Positions 53,652 to 63,376 of a stretch of 64,000 nucleotides of DNA are shown one piece after another (the stretch's first letter is position 1; every line of letters begins with the position of its first letter). The notes under the pieces are model-generated. The model did no database searches, was not told where the DNA came from, and saw only the letters and a program-made list of their open reading frames with translations. A program made the translations under genes and the position numbers. The stretch is taken from NCBI GenBank assembly GCA_963796195.1, contig CAWCKS010000014.1, forward strand, positions 806,001 to 870,000, written 5' to 3'. The stretch is from CAWCKS01 sp963796195 (lineage in GTDB: Bacteria > Pseudomonadota > Alphaproteobacteria > Rhizobiales > Xanthobacteraceae).

Positions 53652-54598
53652 CGCGCTGGCTTCTGCGGCGCATCGCGGTCTCGGTCGCCCTCGCCTGGAT
53701 CGTCGCGACGCTGGTGTTCCTTGCGCTGCACATGGTGCCCGGCGATCCCGCCGAGCTTTTGCTTGCCGCCGGCAATGTCGCGCCCGACCCGGCCGCGGTC
53801 GCCGAGCTGCACCAAAAACTTGGCCTCGACCGCCCGCTGCTCGATCAATACCTGTCGTTCCTCGTCCGCCTCGCGCATGGCGATCTCGGCAATTCGCTGG
53901 TCGACGACTACCCCGTCACCCGCGAGATCGCCCTCCGGCTGCCGCGCACGCTCGAATTGATCGTTGCCGGCGCGCTGCTTGCGGTGCTGCTCGGCATTCC
54001 CGCCGGCACGCTGGCCGCGGTCTATCGCGGCGCCTTCGATCGCATCGCGTCCGTCACGACGGCGTTCGTTCTTGCCGTCCCGGTGTTCGTACTGGGCACG
54101 CTGCTGATCCTGTTGCTCGCGCAAACGCTGCACCTGATGCCGGCGGGCGGTTACACGCCGATCGACCGCAATCCTGCGCAACATTTCACACTGCTGGCGC
54201 TGCCGGCGACCGTGATCGCGTTGGGGCTCGCGGCGGTCATCTTCCGCATGACGCGGGCGTCCGTACTCGACGCACTCTCCCGCGACTTCGTGCGCACGGC
54301 GCGTGCCAAGGGGCTGTCGCCGTCGCGCGTGCTGGTGCGCCACGTGCTGCGCAACGCGCTGATCCCGGTGCTGACCGTGCTCGGCCTGCACATGGGCACG
54401 CTGCTCGGCGGCACCGTGCTGATCGAATACGTCTTCAACTGGCCGGGGTTGTCGACGCCGCTGCTGCGCGCCGTCGAAGCGCGCGACTATCCGATGGTGG
54501 TCGGCATCGTGCTCACCGTGTCGAGCCTGTTCCTGCTGATCAACCTCGTAATGGACATTCTCTACGCCGTGCTCGATCCGCGGGTGCGGGCGTCATGA
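53648..54598 (+). CDS. Peptide-type ABC transporter permease (DppB-like)
   Basis: An intact 316-residue protein, ATG overlapping the preceding stop. It begins MTRWLLRRIAVSVALAWIVA, contains MVPGDPAE in the first periplasmic loop, and has the DppB-type C-terminal half (ARAKGLSPSRVLVRHVLRNA, GTVLIEYVFNWPGLSTPL). Six membrane segments are expected. Stop and next start overlap (ATGA), so the three transport genes are coupled. Confidence 0.93.
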   Translation: MTRWLLRRIAVSVALAWIVATLVFLALHMVPGDPAELLLAAGNVAPDPAAVAELHQKLGLDRPLLDQYLSFLVRLAHGDLGNSLVDDYPVTREIALRLPRTLELIVAGALLAVLLGIPAGTLAAVYRGAFDRIASVTTAFVLAVPVFVLGTLLILLLAQTLHLMPAGGYTPIDRNPAQHFTLLALPATVIALGLAAVIFRMTRASVLDALSRDFVRTARAKGLSPSRVLVRHVLRNALIPVLTVLGLHMGTLLGGTVLIEYVFNWPGLSTPLLRAVEARDYPMVVGIVLTVSSLFLLINLVMDILYAVLDPRVRAS

Positions 54599-56440
54599 GG
54601 CGGCTGTGGGCGCCGGCTGCATTTGTCGCTGCGATCATTCTGATCGCGCTGGCCGCACCGTTCCTGCATCTCGCCGATCCGGTCAAGCAGGATGTCGCGC
54701 ATCGTCTCTCCGGCTCCGTGGCAGGATCATGGCTCGGGCGCGACGAGTTCGGCCGCGATGTGCTGTCACGGCTGATCTGGGGGGCGCGCACCAGCCTCGC
54801 CGTCGCTTTTGCCTCGGCGCTGATCGCGGGTGCGGTTGGCACCGCGCTTGGCCTGATCGGCGGCTGGTTTCGCGGGTTTGGCGAATTGCTGGCGTTGCGC
54901 AGCGCCGACGTCATCCTGTGCTTCCCGCCGATCCTGCTCGCACTGCTCGTGGTGACGTTGCTCGGCCCCGGCGCCGGCACCCTGATCCTCGTGCTCTCAA
55001 TCCTGTATGCGCCCGGTTTCGCCCGCGTCGCCTATGCCGAGACGCTGACGGCGCGCAACCACGACTATGTCGAGGCCGTGCGTGCGCTCGGCGCACCCAC
55101 AGGCCGCATCCTGTTGCGCACGCTACTGCCGAACATCGCGGGACCGGTGCTGGTGCAGCTGTCGCTCGCAGTTGCGTCTGCGATCGTTCTCGAAAGCGGG
55201 TTGTCATTCCTGGGCCTTGGTGTTGTACCGCCCTCGCCGTCCTGGGGGCTGATGATCCGTGGCGCCCGCGCGACCATGGAGCAGGCGCCGCTCCTGCTGC
55301 TGTGGCCGTGCGCCGCGCTGGTCACGACCATCCTCGCGATGAATCTGCTGTGCGACGCCTTGCGCGACGCGCTCGATCCGCGGACCGTGACGGCGCAAAC
55401 AACGCTCCGCCTGATCGATCGCCTCGTTCCCGGAATCGTTGCGCCGTTACGCAGCGACGCACCGCTGTTTGAAATTCGCGACCTCACTCTGAGTGTCGAT
55501 GGTCCAGACGGCAGCGTGCGCCCCGTGGAAGACGTCAGTCTGTCGCTGCGACAGGGCGAGACGCTCGCCATCGTCGGCGAGAGCGGTTCTGGCAAATCGC
55601 TGACCGCGCTCGCGGCGATGGGCCTGCTGCCATCGGCGGTGCGCCCGACCAACGGCTCGATCTGGCTCGACGGCAACGATCTGCTGCAGCTTGGCGAGCC
55701 TGCAATGCGAAAACTGCGCGGCGGCCGGGTCGCGATGATCTTCCAGGACCCGATGAGCAGCCTCAATCCGGTGCATCGCGCCGGCGATCAGGTCGCCGAG
55801 GCGATCCGTGCGCACCGCGGCCTCTCGCAAAGCGCTGCACGCGAGGAAGCGCTCGCGCTTGTTCCGCCGCGTCGGCATCGCCGATCCCGAGCAGCGCCTC
55901 GCCGCCTACCCGCACGAAATGTCCGGCGGCATGAAGCAGCGCGTCATGATCGCGATGGCGATTGCCAACCGCCCGGCGCTGTTGATCGCCGACGAGCCGA
56001 CCACCGCGCTCGACGTCACCGTGCAGGCGCAGATTCTCGACCTCCTCGCCACACTGAAGCGCGAGACCGGCATGGCGATGATCTTCATCACCCACAGCCT
56101 CAGCGTGGTCGCCGAAATCGCCGACCGGGTCACGGTGATGTATGCCGGCCAGGTGGTCGAGGATGGCGTCGTCGCCGACGTCTTCGGCGAGCCGCTGCAT
56201 CCCTACACCCGCGCCCTGCTCGCCGCCTCGCCCGAAGGCGACGATCCGCTGGTCGGCATCCCCGGCGTCGTGCCGCAACCGCAGGCCTTTCCCGTCGGCT
56301 GCCGTTTTGCCGCGCGCTGCGCTTACGCGGCGCCGGCCTGCAGCGCGGCACCCGTTCCGCTGACGCAGCCGCGCCCCGGGCGGCGCACCCGCTGCATCCG
56401 CTGGGCAGAATTGCCGCAAAGCCGCGAGGTCGCCGCATGA
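54595..56440 (+). CDS. Fused peptide-type ABC permease (DppC-like) and ATPase (DppD-like), frameshifted
   Basis: One open frame from ATG 54595 encodes a DppC-type permease (residues 1 to about 270: LGRDEFGRDVLSRLIWGART, LGLGVVPPSPSWGLMI) that runs without a stop through a short linker into a DppD-type ATPase from about residue 288. Walker A is GESGSGKS (about 328), followed by the Q-loop MIFQDPMSSLNPV, signature MSGGMKQRVMIAMA and Walker B LLIADEPTTALDV. An extra T near 55862 shifts the frame inside the ATPase; repaired length is about 614 residues. Fusion places pump and motor on one chain. The stop overlaps the second ATPase start. Confidence 0.9.
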
Positions 56441-57403
56441 CCACGCTGGTCGAGGCAAAGGCGGTGTCAAAGAGCTTCGCCGCCCGCGGCCTGTTTCAGC
56501 GCGGGCGCACCGTGCAGGCAGTGCGCGAGGTCGACGCGACGATCGCGCGCGGCGAGACGGTCGGCCTGGTCGGCGAGTCCGGCTCGGGCAAAAGCACGCT
56601 CGGCCGCGTCATGCTTGGGCTCACGCCGGCGACACACGGCGCCGTCGTGTTCGACGGCAAGCCGCTCGAGAGCCTGTCGACCGGCGAACTTCGGCGCGCA
56701 GCGCCGCCGCATGCAGATCGTGTTCCAGGATCCGTTCGGCAGCCTTGATCCGCGCCGGCGGGTCGGCGCGCAGATCGCCGATGGGCTTGCCATTCACGAG
56801 CTTGCGCCGGCGAGCGAACGCAGCGCCCGCGTCGCGGCGCTGCTCGCCAAGGTCGGCCTCGATCCGAGCCATGCCAGGCGTTTTCCGCACGAATTCTCCG
56901 GCGGCCAGCGCCAGCGCGTCGGGATTGCGCGCGCGCTCGCCACCGCACCGGACTTCCTGGTCGCCGACGAGCCGGTCAGCGCCCTCGATGTGTCGATCCA
57001 GGCGCAGATCGTGCAGCTCCTGATCTCGCTGCAGAGCGAACTTGGGCTTGCCATGCTGTTCATCAGCCACGATCTCTCGATCGTGCGGCACCTCTGCCAC
57101 CGCGTCATGGTGATGTATCTCGGCCGCATGGTGGAGGAAGGTCCGGCACAGCAGCTGTTTGCGGCCCCGGCCCATCCCTACACACGCGCATTAATCTCGG
57201 CGACGCCAAAACTTCGTCTCGCGGAGCGACGCCAGCGCATCCTGCTGTCAGGCGATCCGCCGAGCCCATCAAATCCGCCGTCGGGCTGCGCGTTCCGCAC
57301 CCGCTGCCCTCACGCGATAGCCAAATGCGCCGAGGCGGTTCCGCAACTGAGGCCATTCGGCGAGCTGCGCGTCGCCTGCCATCGCGCCGAAGAGATCGGC
57401 TGA
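56437..57403 (+). CDS. Peptide-type ABC transporter ATP-binding protein (DppF-like), frameshifted
   Basis: ATG 56437 overlaps the fusion gene's stop. Walker A is GESGSGKSTLGR, the Q-loop is MQIVFQDPFGSLDPRRRVG, the signature FSGGQRQRVGIARALA and Walker B FLVADEPVSALDVS. A C-terminal cysteine-containing oligopeptide-transporter extension follows (GCAFRTRCPHAIAKC). A frame change near 56700 (ELRRAQRRRMQ) splits it; repaired length is about 321 residues. It pairs with the ATPase half of the fused protein to power import. Confidence 0.92.
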
Positions 57404-57446
57404 AGCCACCGATAATCAATTTCGATCAACGAGAAGGAGCAAGAAA

Positions 57447-58271
57447 ATGGCCGGACATACCAACCCAAAAGTTCACATGGGCACGCTGACCGGCGGCGAA
57501 GGGCGCGAGCTCTACGCGAAGAACCCGATCATCCTGCTGCCGATGGGCAGCCACGAGGACCAGGGGCCGCACGCGCCGATGGGCGACTATCTGCTCGCGG
57601 AAAAAATCGCCGAGCTCGCGGCGTTGCGCGCGAGCGAGCGCGGCGTGCGTACCGTGGTGGCTCCGGTCGTGCCGTTCGGCGGCGACGATTACTTTGGCGC
57701 AATGCCCGGCGGCATCACGATGACGCAGGCGACGCTCACCGTCGTCATCCGCGAAATGATCGCCTCGCTGGAGCGCCACAAGCTGACCCGCGTCATCGTC
57801 ATCAATGGCCACGGCGGCAACGTCGGCCCGATCGCGGAAGTCGCCCGCGACGTCTATCGCGAACATCGCCGCGTGATCCCGAGCCTTTATCTCTGGCGCA
57901 TCGGCTACGGCCTGATCCCGAAGATCGTCGGCGCCGAAAAATCCGCCAAGGTCTCCGGCCATGGCGCCGATCCCCTGACCAGCATCGGCCTGCACCTGTT
58001 CCCGAACCTGATGCGGCCCGACCTCATCCCGGACGCCAAGCCGCTAAAGAACGACGCCACGCTCGGCCTGCCTTTCACCGCGCTCGGTGCGGGGAGCTTC
58101 GACGGCCACGAGGTGGCGATGCCGCAGGAATATGACGAGGTCTACAATTCGGGCGTCGGCAAGGGCGATCCGCGGCTGTGCTCGGCGGAAACCGGTGCGG
58201 CGCTGACCGAACAGCTGACGGAAATCTGCGCGCGTTTCATAAAACATTTTTCCGATCGCGTGCCGGCTTAA
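57447..58271 (+). CDS. Creatininase family protein (metal-dependent amidohydrolase)
   Basis: An intact 274-residue protein with AAGGAG upstream of ATG 57447. Creatininase-family metal ligands are in LLPMGSHEDQGPHAPMGDYL (Glu, His, Asp) and VINGHGGNVGPI (His). It probably uses two divalent metals to hydrolyse a cyclic amide or formamide. Directly after a peptide-type importer and before a D-aminoacylase-type enzyme, it is likely to open or trim the imported compound. Confidence 0.92.
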   Translation: MAGHTNPKVHMGTLTGGEGRELYAKNPIILLPMGSHEDQGPHAPMGDYLLAEKIAELAALRASERGVRTVVAPVVPFGGDDYFGAMPGGITMTQATLTVVIREMIASLERHKLTRVIVINGHGGNVGPIAEVARDVYREHRRVIPSLYLWRIGYGLIPKIVGAEKSAKVSGHGADPLTSIGLHLFPNLMRPDLIPDAKPLKNDATLGLPFTALGAGSFDGHEVAMPQEYDEVYNSGVGKGDPRLCSAETGAALTEQLTEICARFIKHFSDRVPA

Positions 58272-58319
58272 GCGCGGGACGCCGCGTGCTATAGTTCCTG
58301 ACCTGCCCCGGAGCCCGCC

Positions 58320-59801
58320 ATGCCGCCATCCTCGCAGCCCGATTTCATCATCCGCGATGCACTCTTGATCGACGGCAGCGGCGCGGCGGGCCAACGCGGC
58401 GACCTCGCGGTCAACGATGATCGCATCGTCGCGATGGGCGATCTCTCGCAGACCAAAGCCTCGCGCGAAATTCTTGCGCGCGGGCTTGCGCTGGCGCCGG
58501 GCTTTGTCGACACCCACACCCATGACGATCGGGCGCTGCTGTCCGACCCGCTGATGGAATGCAAGATCAGCCAGGGCGTCACCACGGTCGTCACGGGCAA
58601 TTGCGGCATCAGCCTCGCGCCGCTGTCGATCAACGGCTACCCGCCGCCACCGCTCGACATCATCGGCCGCGAGCCGCAGCAGTTCTTTCCAACCTTCGCC
58701 GCCTATCTCGCCGCGCTCGATCGCGACCCGCCGGCGCTGAACGCCGTGTGCCAGGTCGGGCATTCGACGCTGCGCGTCGGTGCGATGGCGCAGCTCGACC
58801 GTGCCGCAACGGGCGCGGAGCTCGGCGCGATGCGGCGCACGCTCGAGCAGGCGCTCGAGCAAGGCGCGATCGGGCTGTCGACCGGCCTTTATTATCCGCC
58901 GGCGCAGGACGCGCCGACCGGTGAAATCGTCACGCTGACCGACGCGGTGCGTGCCCATGGCGGCATCCACACCACCCACATGCGCGACGAGGCCTCGCAC
59001 CTGATCAACTCGGTCAACGAGACCATCTCGATCGGCAAGGCCTCGGATATCCCGGTCGTGATCTCGCACCACAAGGCGAGCGGCACGCCGAACCACGGCA
59101 TGGTCGAGACCTCGCTGAAGCTGATCGCGGAGGCGCGCAAATCGCAACGGCTCGGGCTCGACGCCTACCCTTACGTCGCGTCCTCGACCATGCTCGATTC
59201 AAAACGGCTGGCGCTCGCGAGCAAGGTCATCGTCACCTGGTCGAAGAGCCGGCCGGAATTTGCCGGCCAGCCGCTGGACGATGTTGCAAAAGTGCTCAAC
59301 TGCAGTCTGGAACAGGCCGCGGAGCAGCTGATGCCGGCCGGCGCGATCTATTTCATGATGAGCGAGGACGACGTCCGCCGCGTGCTGGCGTTCCCCTACA
59401 CCATGATCGGCTCGGACGGCCTGCCCCATGACGAGCATCCGCACCCCCGTTTGTGGGGCACATTTCCGCGCGTGCTCGGTCATTACGCGCGCGACGTAAA
59501 ACTGTTTCCGCTCGAAGAAGCGGTGCGGCGGATGACGGCGCTGTCGGCGGCGCAGTTCGGTTTGACCGATCGTGGCGTCCTGCGCCCCGGCGCCTACGCC
59601 GATCTCGTGCTGTTCGATCCGTCAACGATTGCCGACGCCGCCACCTTCGACAAGCCGAAGACGCCGGCGACAGGCATCGTCGAAGTGTTCGTCAACGGCC
59701 GCTCGGTCTGGCGCGACGGCCGCGCCACCGGCAACCGCCCCGGCCGCGCGCTGCGGCTACAGCAGCTCGGGCCGATGGGTGGCGGCATGGCGGCGGGGTG
59801 A
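58320..59801 (+). CDS. N-acyl-D-amino-acid deacylase/D-aminoacylase family amidohydrolase
   Basis: An intact 493-residue amidohydrolase from ATG 58320; TATAGT at 58292 may be a -10 element. The metal-binding motif is APGFVDTHTHDDRALL; others are VTTVVTGNCGISLAP, HTTHMRDEASHLI (His), VISHHKASGTP and the Asp region TMIGSDGLPHDEHPHPR. These match D-aminoacylases, which deacylate N-acyl-D-amino acids, and related dihydropyrimidinase-like enzymes. The operon context (importer, creatininase-like) suggests use of D-amino-acid-containing peptides or a cyclic amide. Confidence 0.92.
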   Translation: MPPSSQPDFIIRDALLIDGSGAAGQRGDLAVNDDRIVAMGDLSQTKASREILARGLALAPGFVDTHTHDDRALLSDPLMECKISQGVTTVVTGNCGISLAPLSINGYPPPPLDIIGREPQQFFPTFAAYLAALDRDPPALNAVCQVGHSTLRVGAMAQLDRAATGAELGAMRRTLEQALEQGAIGLSTGLYYPPAQDAPTGEIVTLTDAVRAHGGIHTTHMRDEASHLINSVNETISIGKASDIPVVISHHKASGTPNHGMVETSLKLIAEARKSQRLGLDAYPYVASSTMLDSKRLALASKVIVTWSKSRPEFAGQPLDDVAKVLNCSLEQAAEQLMPAGAIYFMMSEDDVRRVLAFPYTMIGSDGLPHDEHPHPRLWGTFPRVLGHYARDVKLFPLEEAVRRMTALSAAQFGLTDRGVLRPGAYADLVLFDPSTIADAATFDKPKTPATGIVEVFVNGRSVWRDGRATGNRPGRALRLQQLGPMGGGMAAG

Positions 59802-59805
59802 GTGC

Positions 59806-61035
59806 CTATCTCGCGATGGGAGATGCCCGCGGAGCCTCGGCCTCGATCGCCGGCAGCGGCTCGTGATAGATCGTCGCTTCAAACGAGCGCAGCCGCTTGT
59901 AGATCGACAGCAGGTCGATGATCGTGCTCCAGGAATTGACGAGATACTGAAACGAGCTCTTGACCTGCTGGAAAGCCCTGATGATCTGGTTCATCGGGCC
60001 AAGCGTGATTGCGCCGGCGACAATGGTGGGTCCGAGCAAGAAGTAAGGGACGATGGCGTCAGTCTGCAGATACACGATGCGCCCGATGTTGAAGTACAGA
60101 TAGTTCCAATAGAACCAGAAATAGTTCCCGCGAACGTAACTGAATAGGTCGTTCAGTTTTGGCGGATCGGCGCGTGCCGGATCATCTTCGCCGTAGACGA
60201 GTTCCTTTCGGTAGGCAGCTTCGACACGCTGATTGTGAAACTCGATGCCGGGCAGCCTGATGCCGATCAGCGCCAGCGCGCCGGTGCCGGCGAGCGACCA
60301 GATCACCGCCGCAAACACCAGTGGATAGGGGATTGCGCCGACGATCGGCAGCGTGGTGATGCTGCTGGACAATTTGGCGAGCACCGGCAGGAACGCGATC
60401 AGGGTCAGGATCGCGTCGATGAAGTTGGCGCCGAGGCCCTCCAAAGTAGTCGCAAACCGCATCGTGTCTTCTTGCACACGTTGCGAGGCGCCCTCGATCT
60501 TACGAAGCTGTGGCCAGTTCGCGACGTAGTAGTCGTTCATCGCCGTACGCCAGCGAAAAATGTAGTGCTGGTTAAAAAACCGCGCAAGCGTGCCGACCAC
60601 GACCGCCACAAGGGCGATGCTCGCAAACGTTATCAGGTGACCATTGAATTCCTGGATCGTTACAACTCTCGACTTCGACAACGCAGCCTGAATTAAGTCG
60701 TAGAACGGACCAAACCAACCATTGATAATGACACTGACCTGAACCTGAAAATAGGTCGCGAACAGGATCAGCGCCGAGCCAAGAATTGACCACAGGCTCC
60801 ACGGATGAGGCTCGATCATCATCCAGGCCCCGGCAAAAAGTGCGACGCAGGCGGCAAAATAAATATCGAACCAGAGCGCCTTCGTCGCCCAGAATGCGCC
60901 GACGCCGATGATGTCAGGCTCGGACGCACCAAACAGGTCCTTGGCAAATCCGTACCACAGCGCCATCGCCAATGCGGTCCAGATCAGGACTGAGATGAAG
61001 AACTGCCGTGGGCGCGGGAAAAACGAGACAAACAT
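59806..61035 (-). CDS. sbmA: SbmA/BacA-like peptide transporter
   Basis: An intact 409-residue inner-membrane protein, close to the size of E. coli SbmA (406). It begins MFVSFFPRPRQFFISVLIWT and contains RWRTAMNDYYVANWPQLRKI, EGASQRVQEDTMRFA and FSYVRGNYFWFYWNYLYFNI, characteristic of the family. SbmA/BacA takes up proline-rich or nodule-specific antimicrobial peptides using the proton gradient, and in rhizobia BacA is needed for bacteroid survival. Convergent with the amidohydrolase gene, four bases apart. Whether it acts in symbiosis cannot be told from the sequence. Confidence 0.93.
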   Translation of the reverse strand: MFVSFFPRPRQFFISVLIWTALAMALWYGFAKDLFGASEPDIIGVGAFWATKALWFDIYFAACVALFAGAWMMIEPHPWSLWSILGSALILFATYFQVQVSVIINGWFGPFYDLIQAALSKSRVVTIQEFNGHLITFASIALVAVVVGTLARFFNQHYIFRWRTAMNDYYVANWPQLRKIEGASQRVQEDTMRFATTLEGLGANFIDAILTLIAFLPVLAKLSSSITTLPIVGAIPYPLVFAAVIWSLAGTGALALIGIRLPGIEFHNQRVEAAYRKELVYGEDDPARADPPKLNDLFSYVRGNYFWFYWNYLYFNIGRIVYLQTDAIVPYFLLGPTIVAGAITLGPMNQIIRAFQQVKSSFQYLVNSWSTIIDLLSIYKRLRSFEATIYHEPLPAIEAEAPRASPIAR

Positions 61036-61144
61036 GAGTGGGCATCCATGCGTTGGTCAGAAGATTCCTGGAATCCCTTTACAGGACGGAGCGCATCGGG
61101 CGAAGCGCTGAAACACCCGTCCCCATGAGGATTTAGGTCGCACC

Positions 61145-62489
61145 CTACCCCGCGCGGAACTGCGCGGCCGGATGCGGCGCGCGCAGGCGCGCTTCGCCGA
61201 ACAGCTTTTCGCGATAGGTTTTGCCCGGCGAATAATCGCGCTTGTACAGCCGGCGCTCCTGCAGCTTCGGCACCACCAGCGTGATGAAATCCTCAAGGCA
61301 CTCCGGCACCACCGTGCGCGCCAGGTTGAAGCCGTCGACGTCGGCCTCGTTGACCCAGCTCGCCAGCTCGTCGACCACCTGGTCGGGATCACCCGTGATC
61401 GGAATCTGCCGGCTGCCGAGCACGAAGCGATCGATCAGCTGGCGCTTGGTCCAGCCCGGCCCGATCGCGCGCGCCATCGCCTCGACGTTGGAGCGGATCG
61501 CCTGCGAATCCGAGCCGTCGATCGGCTCGTCCATGCCGAAGCGCGCAAAGTCGATGCCGAGCGAGGCCGCAGCATGCGCCAGCGCGCCTTCGACCGACGC
61601 GTAGCGGCGATAGTCCGCAAGCTTGTCCTGCGCTTCGCGCGCGGTGCGACCGACCACGACTGTGACCCCCATGAACACTTTCAGCGGCCGCGGCGCCGCG
61701 CGTGCCCGCAGGTCAGCGACCAGCCGTCCAACATTGGCCTTGGTGCTCGGATTGACGAACACGCACTCGGCGTGGCGCGCGGCGAACTCGCGGCCGCGAT
61801 CCGACGCACCGGCCTGGTACAGCACCGGCGTTCGCTGCGGCGACGGCTCGCACAGATGGATTGCATCAATCTTGTACTGCTTGCCGCGATGGGAGATTTT
61901 TCGCACCCGCGCGGGATCGGCATAGACGCGGCCGTCGCGGTCGTTGACCACGGCGCCGTCGTCCCAGCTGCCTTCCCACAGCGCGTACACCGCCTGCATG
62001 TACTCATCGGCCAGATCGTAGCGGTCGTCGTGCTCCATCTGCGCGTCAAACCCCATCGCCCGCGCGGCGCTGTCGAGATAGCCGGTGACGATGTTCCAGC
62101 CGATCCGCCCGCGGGTCAGATGATCGAGCGACGACATCCGCCGCGCCAGCAGATACGGAGCCTCATAGGCGAGGTTGCAGGTGACGCCGAAGCCGAGATG
62201 TTTTGTGGCATGCGCCATCGCCGGGATCACCAGCATGGGATCGATCAGCGGCACCTGCACGGCGTTGCGCAAGCGAGGCATCGGGCGACTGGCCGTAGAC
62301 GTCGTAGATCCCGAGCACGTCGGCCAGGAACAGCCCGTCGAACAGCCCGCGCTCGAGCAGGCGCGCGAGGTCGACCCAATAGTCGAGCGAGCGGTAATCG
62401 GTTGACCGGTCGCGCGGGTGTGCCCACATCCCATGCTGGATGTGGCCGATGCAGGCCATATCGAACGCGTTGAAGAGCATTTGACGCAT
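61145..62489 (-). CDS. LLM class flavin-dependent monooxygenase (NtaA/SnaA/DszA type), frameshifted
   Basis: The start is ATG 62489 (MRQMLFNAFDMACIGHIQHG). An extra T near 62275 shifts the frame after YDVYGQSPDAS; the rest shows HATKHLGFGVTCNLAYEAPY, SLDHLTRGRIGWNIVTGYLD, ARAMGFDAQMEHDDRYDLAD and YQAGASDRGREFAARHAECV. These are typical of two-component FMNH2-dependent monooxygenases of the nitrilotriacetate/dibenzothiophene-sulfone type. Repaired length is about 447 residues. A flavin reductase is not adjacent. The substrate is probably an organosulfur or amino-acetate compound, but that is unproven. Confidence 0.9.
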
Positions 62490-62652
62490 TGTGACGGTTT
62501 CCGAACACAGAACGTGAAGGCTGCCCGAACAGCTGCGTCGTTGCAACGCGGGAATAACGGGATGTCTTTGGGGTCAGATGTGGTGACCCTGTCCGCTCTG
62601 CCGACACCGCCAAGGCCGGCACTGCCCCCGTCCGAACACGTGGAGACAATTT

Positions 62653-62907
62653 ATGCCCTCAACCGTAAGCCGTCGTTTTGCACCGATCTCAATCGCAATC
62701 GCGTCGATGCTCTCGCTGACGGCGTTTTCGGCCGACGCATCGGCCAAATCGTCACGCACGAAGTCTCCCGCCGCCACCGTCAGCCGGACCCTGCAAAGCT
62801 CCGCCGTCGGCAGCTACCTCTCGGGCACCGGCATGGGCGCCAGTATCCTTCCGGGCAACACCGGCACCGACAACAACGCCGGCTGGGGCTGTGCCGGCGC
62901 GTTTTGA
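62653..62907 (+). CDS. Small secreted protein, copy A
   Basis: An 84-residue protein from ATG 62653 with GTGGAGA upstream. A Sec signal (ISIAIASMLSLTAFSADASA) precedes a low-complexity mature part with SYLSGTGMGASILPGN and the tail NNAGWGCAGAF. The protein at 63107-63367 is a diverged paralogue sharing VGSxxSxTGMGA and the AGWGxxGAF tail, and both genes share the GAACACGTGGAGA leader. Function unknown; one cysteine near the C terminus may allow dimerisation or attachment. Confidence 0.65.
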   Translation: MPSTVSRRFAPISIAIASMLSLTAFSADASAKSSRTKSPAATVSRTLQSSAVGSYLSGTGMGASILPGNTGTDNNAGWGCAGAF

Positions 62908-62914
62908 CCGCGCT

Positions 62915-63034
62915 TCAGCCGGACTTTGAGGTCGCGAGATAGGCGTGCTCGAGACGCTGATGCAGGTCGGCTCCGCTGGTCGCAGCTTCCGGCACGATGG
63001 AGCCGCGGGCCAGCACATGGGCGCGATCGGCCAG
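62915..63034 (-). pseudogene. Duplicated 3' fragment of livF
   Basis: The leftward frame encodes ADRAHVLARGSIVPEAATSG, then ADLHQRLEHAYLATSKSG and a stop. The intact livF ends ADRVYALARGSIVLEAATSE, ADLHRRLEHAYLASSKPG. DNA similarity runs from just after small gene A to about 63034 and then stops abruptly, so only about 40 codons of livF are present. It lies behind copy A exactly as the real livF 3' end lies behind copy B, showing a tandem duplication of the unit. Confidence 0.75.
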
Positions 63035-63106
63035 ATCGGGACAGGTATGGTGGTTCCACCCCTGGCCTGGTCCGCGCTCAAGCCGGTTGAACACGTGGAG
63101 AGAACA

Positions 63107-63367
63107 ATGCCGTCTATCAAACACCATCGTGTTGCAGCCGTGGCAGTCGTCTCGATGCTCGCGTTGATCACGCTCTTGATGGAAGCCGCGGCGAAATCGA
63201 AACCGTCGCATGCGGCCGCCGTCAATCGCGCCAGGCAGAGCTCCGGCGTCGGCAGTTCCCCGTCCGCCACCGGCATGGGTGCTGCTGTCCCTGCCGGCAT
63301 CCCTCCGCGTAGCGCCGGCGGCCGCGTCGACTGTTGCGCGGGCTGGGGCAACGTCGGTGCATTCTAA
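63107..63367 (+). CDS. Small secreted protein, copy B
   Basis: An 86-residue protein from ATG 63107 with GTGGAGA upstream. Signal peptide around VAAVAVVSMLALITLLMEAA, mature part with SGVGSSPSATGMGAAVPAGI and the tail CCAGWGNVGAF. It is a paralogue of copy A 450 bases upstream. The order of genes suggests this copy, adjacent to the complete livF, is the original. Function unknown. Confidence 0.65.
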   Translation: MPSIKHHRVAAVAVVSMLALITLLMEAAAKSKPSHAAAVNRARQSSGVGSSPSATGMGAAVPAGIPPRSAGGRVDCCAGWGNVGAF

Positions 63368-63376
63368 GCGCGCGCT

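Noticed and set aside
58044..59147. Leftward open frame of 367 codons opposite the D-aminoacylase-type gene
   Set aside because: Antisense shadow without any family feature.
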